Shown here piece by piece: positions 60,433 through 64,000 of a DNA stretch of 64,000 nt. The translations under genes and the position numbers were made by a program. This stretch comes from Oscillospiraceae bacterium. GTDB taxonomy: Bacteria > Bacillota > Clostridia > Oscillospirales > SIG627. Each line of letters starts with the position of its first letter. Position 1 is the stretch's first letter. The stretch spans positions 16,140 to 80,139 of the forward strand of contig SVRV01000002.1 of NCBI GenBank assembly GCA_015064635.1, written 5' to 3'. Under the pieces are notes generated by a model. It did no database searches. It saw only the letters and a list, made by a program, of their open reading frames with translations, and was not told the DNA's origin.

Positions 60433-61407
60433 ATGTTAAATCAAGCTCTAATAAATTATACCACCCCGGTTTTTTCAATCAATAAAAACGGGTTGATTTC
60501 CGGAAAGAATTACATGGCGGAAAAAGTCTTTTCTGTTGTAAAAGTAGGAGCTATCGCATCAAGATATACAGATATCGATTTTGATTGCGAAAAACTTTCA
60601 AAAGCAGAGTTTTGTGGCAAAGAATACTCATACTTCACAATGTTCAGTGGAGATGAAACTTTGTTGTTTATTCATCTTGATTCATTTGGAAGTAACATGC
60701 TCCCTTTTGATGCTTATGCTATGTATAAAGAAAAAGTATCTGAGATTATCCAAACCACATCAGGCGATAAAAACCTTGAAAGACGTTTTATCAGAGCTAC
60801 ACACAGTAATTTAATAAAGGCAAATTACTTTTCTGTGTTTTCAAAAATATTTGAAAAGAAATACAATAACGAGTCTATAAAAATCAACAATAAAACATGT
60901 GTAGTATCGCAAATATATACTGGCGTTAAAACAGCAACTCATAATTTTCTTGAAGACATTGATATAGTTTTTGATACTAAATATTCGTATAGTAAGCTTG
61001 TCGCAAATATATATGAATCAGATTTAATGAGTTTGGTTATCAATGCACTGTATTTTTGCATAATCAATGCATCAGGAACCATAAACGCATTGATGGAAGA
61101 AAAATTTGATCACGTGTCTCTCAGCTTTACCTTTGACTCAAAGTCATCCTTTGACAGGTGGCTGTCTATAGCAGATAACAGTGTTATCAATTCTTCATTT
61201 GCCCTATCAATTGCTGTAGAACTTGCAAAGACATATGGGATTGAGTATTCCCTCACGAATGACAGAATGCAAGATAAAACGAAAAATACCTTGAAATTTT
61301 TGATACCTGCATCATCCAATTCAAACATTGTATTCTCCGAATCGGATACAATAACACCTTCAATCCAAGTGTTAATGGATTTAGTTTTCTTTGACAAAGA
61401 GCTTTAG
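60433..61407 (+). CDS. Histidine-kinase-like protein, degenerate
   Basis: A 324-residue protein without membrane helices. The N-terminal 95 residues resemble a PAS-like sensor. The middle is helical. The last 110 residues look like a GHKL ATPase: an N-box-like LMSLVINALYFCIINA and a final ALSIAVELAKTYGIEYSL with KNTLKFLIPA. The phospho-acceptor HisKA motif and the DxGxG nucleotide motif are not recognisable, so kinase activity is doubtful. No response regulator is adjacent. The ribosome-binding site is GGAGG. Confidence 0.5.
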   Translation: MLNQALINYTTPVFSINKNGLISGKNYMAEKVFSVVKVGAIASRYTDIDFDCEKLSKAEFCGKEYSYFTMFSGDETLLFIHLDSFGSNMLPFDAYAMYKEKVSEIIQTTSGDKNLERRFIRATHSNLIKANYFSVFSKIFEKKYNNESIKINNKTCVVSQIYTGVKTATHNFLEDIDIVFDTKYSYSKLVANIYESDLMSLVINALYFCIINASGTINALMEEKFDHVSLSFTFDSKSSFDRWLSIADNSVINSSFALSIAVELAKTYGIEYSLTNDRMQDKTKNTLKFLIPASSNSNIVFSESDTITPSIQVLMDLVFFDKEL

Positions 61408-62192
61408 TCTATATTAAAAAATCTTTTGCCGTTATTCATGGTCAATTCTGCTATATATTCAACAGACTTACCGCGAATCTCGGCAATTTTTTTTGCTGTT
61501 TCATAAACATAGGCAGAATTATTTGTTTTTCCTCTGTACGGAACCGGCGCCAAGTAAGGAGAATCGGTTTCAATAAGAAGTCTGTCATCAGAAACCGCCA
61601 AAACACTTCTGAGAATATTGGAAGCATTTTTAAAAGTCACAGTACCGCTGAAAGATACATACCATCCATATCGCATAAGTTCTTGAGCCATCTCGAAGCT
61701 ACCCGAAAATGAATGGAATACGCCGATTACTTTGTCCTTATATTCCTTTACAATTTCCATACAATCGCCATGTGCTTCCCTATCATGAACAACTACATTT
61801 TTATTAAGCTCATAGGCTAATTGCATTTGTCGCCGAAAAATATCCTTTTGAACTTCTCTGGGAGCAGAGTCTTCATAATGGTAATCAAGACCGATTTCGC
61901 CAATAGCAACCGCCTTGGGGTGCGAAATCAACTCTTTTATCTTATCCTCAAGCTCGTCACCGACATCAGAAGCCTCATGAGGATGTACACCAACTGTTGC
62001 ATATATAAAATCATATTGCTCTGATAACAAAATTGCCTTTTCAGAGCTTGAATATCCGGATGCAGAATTTACAACTAACGAAACTCCCAAAGGGTTTACG
62101 TCATTTTTCAGACGTAAACCCTCTATTATTGTGTTTCGACAGTCATCAAAACGCTCATCGTCATAATGTGCATGAGTATCGAATAATCCCAT
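61404..62192 (-). CDS. TatD-family metal-dependent deoxyribonuclease
   Basis: A 262-residue TatD protein: FDTHAHYDDERF, IGEIGLDYHYEDSA, VVVHDREAHGDC, VFHSFSGSFEMAQ and LIETDSPYLAPVPYRGK supply the metal ligands. It has 3'-5' DNase activity in relatives. It starts one base inside the metG stop (TAATG), and the metG-tatD pair is common in Firmicutes. Confidence 0.93.
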   Translation of the reverse strand: MGLFDTHAHYDDERFDDCRNTIIEGLRLKNDVNPLGVSLVVNSASGYSSSEKAILLSEQYDFIYATVGVHPHEASDVGDELEDKIKELISHPKAVAIGEIGLDYHYEDSAPREVQKDIFRRQMQLAYELNKNVVVHDREAHGDCMEIVKEYKDKVIGVFHSFSGSFEMAQELMRYGWYVSFSGTVTFKNASNILRSVLAVSDDRLLIETDSPYLAPVPYRGKTNNSAYVYETAKKIAEIRGKSVEYIAELTMNNGKRFFNID

Positions 62193-64000
62193 TATCTGAT
62201 TTCTGCTCCGTTCTGTGTGTCCTTATCTAAAAACAGTACTCTTACCATACCATCGTCACCTTCGCTGGCAAGAATCATTCCGTTGGAATCAACGCCGCGG
62301 AGTTTAACAGGCTTAAGGTTTGAAACTACCGCAACCTTTTTGCCGATAAGCTCATCGGGAGTGTAGTACTTTGCAATACCTGATACTATCTGCCTTTTTT
62401 CGCCTAAATCAACCATCAGCTTTAACAATTTATCTGACTTCTCAACAGGCTCGCACGACAAAATCTCACCTGCTTTAAGTTTGACTTTGGCAAAATCGTC
62501 AATAGTTATTATTCCGTTGTCAGCCTCTTCTTTTTTGTCAGATTCCTTGGCTTTTGACTGTGCTGCTTTCTTTTGTACGTCCTCTTCTATTTTCTTGAGC
62601 ATTTTTTCCTCATCTATTCTTGCGAATAAAATCTCAAGATCGGATATTGTTGTACCGGGTTTTATTTCCCCAAAGTTTTGCGCACTGCTCCAGTCAAAAG
62701 GAACGCCGTTGAATGCACTTACTATTTTCTCACAAGAATTCGGTATGATAGAAGAAAGCATAACAACTGATATTCTTATAGTCTCAAGCAAATTATAAAT
62801 AACTGTTGCAAGTCTGCCACGAAGAGCCTCATCTTTTGCCAGAGCCCAAGGCATTGTTTCATCAATATACTTATTGGCTCTCTTGAGAAGATCCATAACC
62901 AACTCGGTTGCCTCGGATGTTCTGAATTCCAAGAACTTATCGTAAAAGCTGTTTACAGTAGTCTTACAAAGAGAAATAAGCTCGTCATCTATCGCTTCTT
63001 TAACCGTCGGCTCGGGAACAACACCTCCAAAATATTTGCTGTTCATAGCAACAGTTCTGCTAACAAGGTTACCGAAAGTATTTGCAAGATCGGAATTAAA
63101 TACCTTTACTACATTGTCATAGGTGATACTTCCGTCATTTACATATGGCATCTGGCTAATGAGATAATATCTTACTGCATCTACTCCAAAATAAGAAATA
63201 AGTTCATCGGCATAGATAGTGTTACCTTTAGATTTAGACATCTTTCCCTCTCCTAAAAGGAACCACGGATGTCCGAAAACACGTTTAGGAAGGGGTTCTC
63301 CCAATGCCATAAGGATGATAGGCCATATAATTGTATGGAAACGCAAAATATCCTTGCCTATGATATGAACATCAGCAGGCCAATACTTCTTGTACAAGTC
63401 CCCCTGAGCATCCTTATCGGTTGAATATCCAAGCGCAGTAATGTAATTTGACAACGCATCAATCCACACATATATAACGTGACCGGGATCGAATTCTACG
63501 GGAATTCCCCAAGTAAATGTAGTTCTTGAAACACAAAGGTCTTGAATACCCGGCTTGATAAAGTTATTTATCATTTCCTTCTTTCTTGCTTCGGGAGCGA
63601 TAAAATCAGGATTTGCCTCTATATAATCTTCAAGCTGCTTTTGATATTTTGACATTTTGAAGAAATACGCTTCTTCGTGAGCTTTTTTAACATCAGCTCC
63701 GCAATCAGGACATTTTCCGTCTACAAGCTGACTTTCCGTATAGAAGGTTTCGCAGGGGGTGCAGTACCATCCCTCATATTTACCCTTGTAGATATCTCCT
63801 TGGTCATAAAGCTTTTTAAAAATTTCCGATACTGCCTTTTCATGCTCCTTATCGGTAGTTCTTATAAATTTATCGTAAGTAGCACCGCAAAGGTCCCAAA
63901 TACGTCTGACTTCACCTGCAATCTTATCAACATACTGCTGAGGAGCAATACCTGCTTTTTCTGCATGCTCTGCAATTTTGATTCCGTGCTCATCGGTACC
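62192..64000 (-). CDS. metG: Methionyl-tRNA synthetase, 5' end beyond window
   Basis: 602 residues are visible, running unbroken off the window edge; the N-terminal HIGH region is missing. From the edge the protein reads GTDEHGIKIAEHA, then the zinc knuckle CTPCETFYTESQ with CPDCG, KMSKSKGNT (KMSKS loop), the helical anticodon domain, and a C-terminal tRNA-binding OB domain (from about 490 visible residues; LKAGEILSCEPVEKSDKL). The ATG at 63655 is internal, since conserved sequence continues upstream in frame. Confidence 0.95.
   Translation of the reverse strand, partial: GTDEHGIKIAEHAEKAGIAPQQYVDKIAGEVRRIWDLCGATYDKFIRTTDKEHEKAVSEIFKKLYDQGDIYKGKYEGWYCTPCETFYTESQLVDGKCPDCGADVKKAHEEAYFFKMSKYQKQLEDYIEANPDFIAPEARKKEMINNFIKPGIQDLCVSRTTFTWGIPVEFDPGHVIYVWIDALSNYITALGYSTDKDAQGDLYKKYWPADVHIIGKDILRFHTIIWPIILMALGEPLPKRVFGHPWFLLGEGKMSKSKGNTIYADELISYFGVDAVRYYLISQMPYVNDGSITYDNVVKVFNSDLANTFGNLVSRTVAMNSKYFGGVVPEPTVKEAIDDELISLCKTTVNSFYDKFLEFRTSEATELVMDLLKRANKYIDETMPWALAKDEALRGRLATVIYNLLETIRISVVMLSSIIPNSCEKIVSAFNGVPFDWSSAQNFGEIKPGTTISDLEILFARIDEEKMLKKIEEDVQKKAAQSKAKESDKKEEADNGIITIDDFAKVKLKAGEILSCEPVEKSDKLLKLMVDLGEKRQIVSGIAKYYTPDELIGKKVAVVSNLKPVKLRGVDSNGMILASEGDDGMVRVLFLDKDTQNGAEIR

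Noticed and set aside
63590..63655. metG start at the ATG at 63655
   Set aside because: Conserved zinc-knuckle and GTDEHG sequence continues upstream in frame to the window edge.

Overview
The window looks like chromosome from a low-GC, spore-forming member of the Clostridia, probably a gut anaerobe. Supporting signs are the strong Shine-Dalgarno sequences, a CwlD-type germination amidase, a fused IspH-ribosomal protein S1, a Na+-pumping oxaloacetate decarboxylase, and anaerobic glycyl-radical chemistry. No rRNA, intact tRNA, CRISPR array, phage or insertion sequence was seen. Almost everything is on the minus strand.

Positions 1-8964 are one minus-strand sugar-catabolic operon behind a near-consensus promoter. 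Its order is a fucose/arabinose-isomerase-like protein, an FAD oxidase and a two-cluster Fe-S protein, a class II ketose-bisphosphate aldolase, a PfkB kinase, an IolB-type isomerase, a DUF4867 protein, an FGGY kinase, and electron-transfer-flavoprotein beta running off the window. The combination suggests isomerisation, phosphorylation and aldol cleavage, with the oxidation electrons passed to Etf. The substrate is not obvious.

Positions 8965-11280 hold a spacer with tRNA-3'-end-like repeats, an XRE regulator and a DUF4186 gene.

Positions 11282-24663 are a complete glycyl-radical-enzyme microcompartment locus of the fucose/rhamnose (GRM5-like) type. It encodes a B12-independent propanediol dehydratase and its activase, a lactaldehyde-releasing class II aldolase, a zinc alcohol dehydrogenase, a CoA-acylating aldehyde dehydrogenase, PduL, a PduS-like Fe-S flavoprotein, a GlcG-like protein, a EutP/PduV GTPase, a DeoR regulator and seven shell proteins (four BMC-H, one EutS/PduU, one BMC-T, one BMC-P). 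The expected route is deoxyketose-1-phosphate to DHAP plus lactaldehyde, then 1,2-propanediol, propionaldehyde, and finally propanol or propionyl-phosphate. One BMC-H gene has two good ribosome-binding sites and should give a long and a short shell protein. A UUCG-capped hairpin separates the major hexamer genes from the pentamer gene.

Positions 24745-30050 carry a Cof-type HAD phosphatase, the oxaloacetate decarboxylase subunits (alpha, beta and biotin carrier on minus, gamma on plus), and between them a PhoB-like response regulator whose phospho-acceptor Asp is Gly.

Positions 30055-64000 are mostly housekeeping: RadA, CwlD, EF-P, PepQ-like peptidase, endonuclease IV-like protein, YqeG, a ClpC-like ATPase, TrmB, a pseudouridine synthase that appears to start at AUA, IspH-S1, PlsC, Cmk, a BaiN-like flavoprotein, a VanY-like peptidase, RadC, a phosphodiesterase, a MraY/WecA-like transferase, TrpS, MurD next to a MurL-like glutamate epimerase, RsmA, Lnt, Rpe, TatD and MetG (cut by the window edge). 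Several small or unrecognised genes lie among them.
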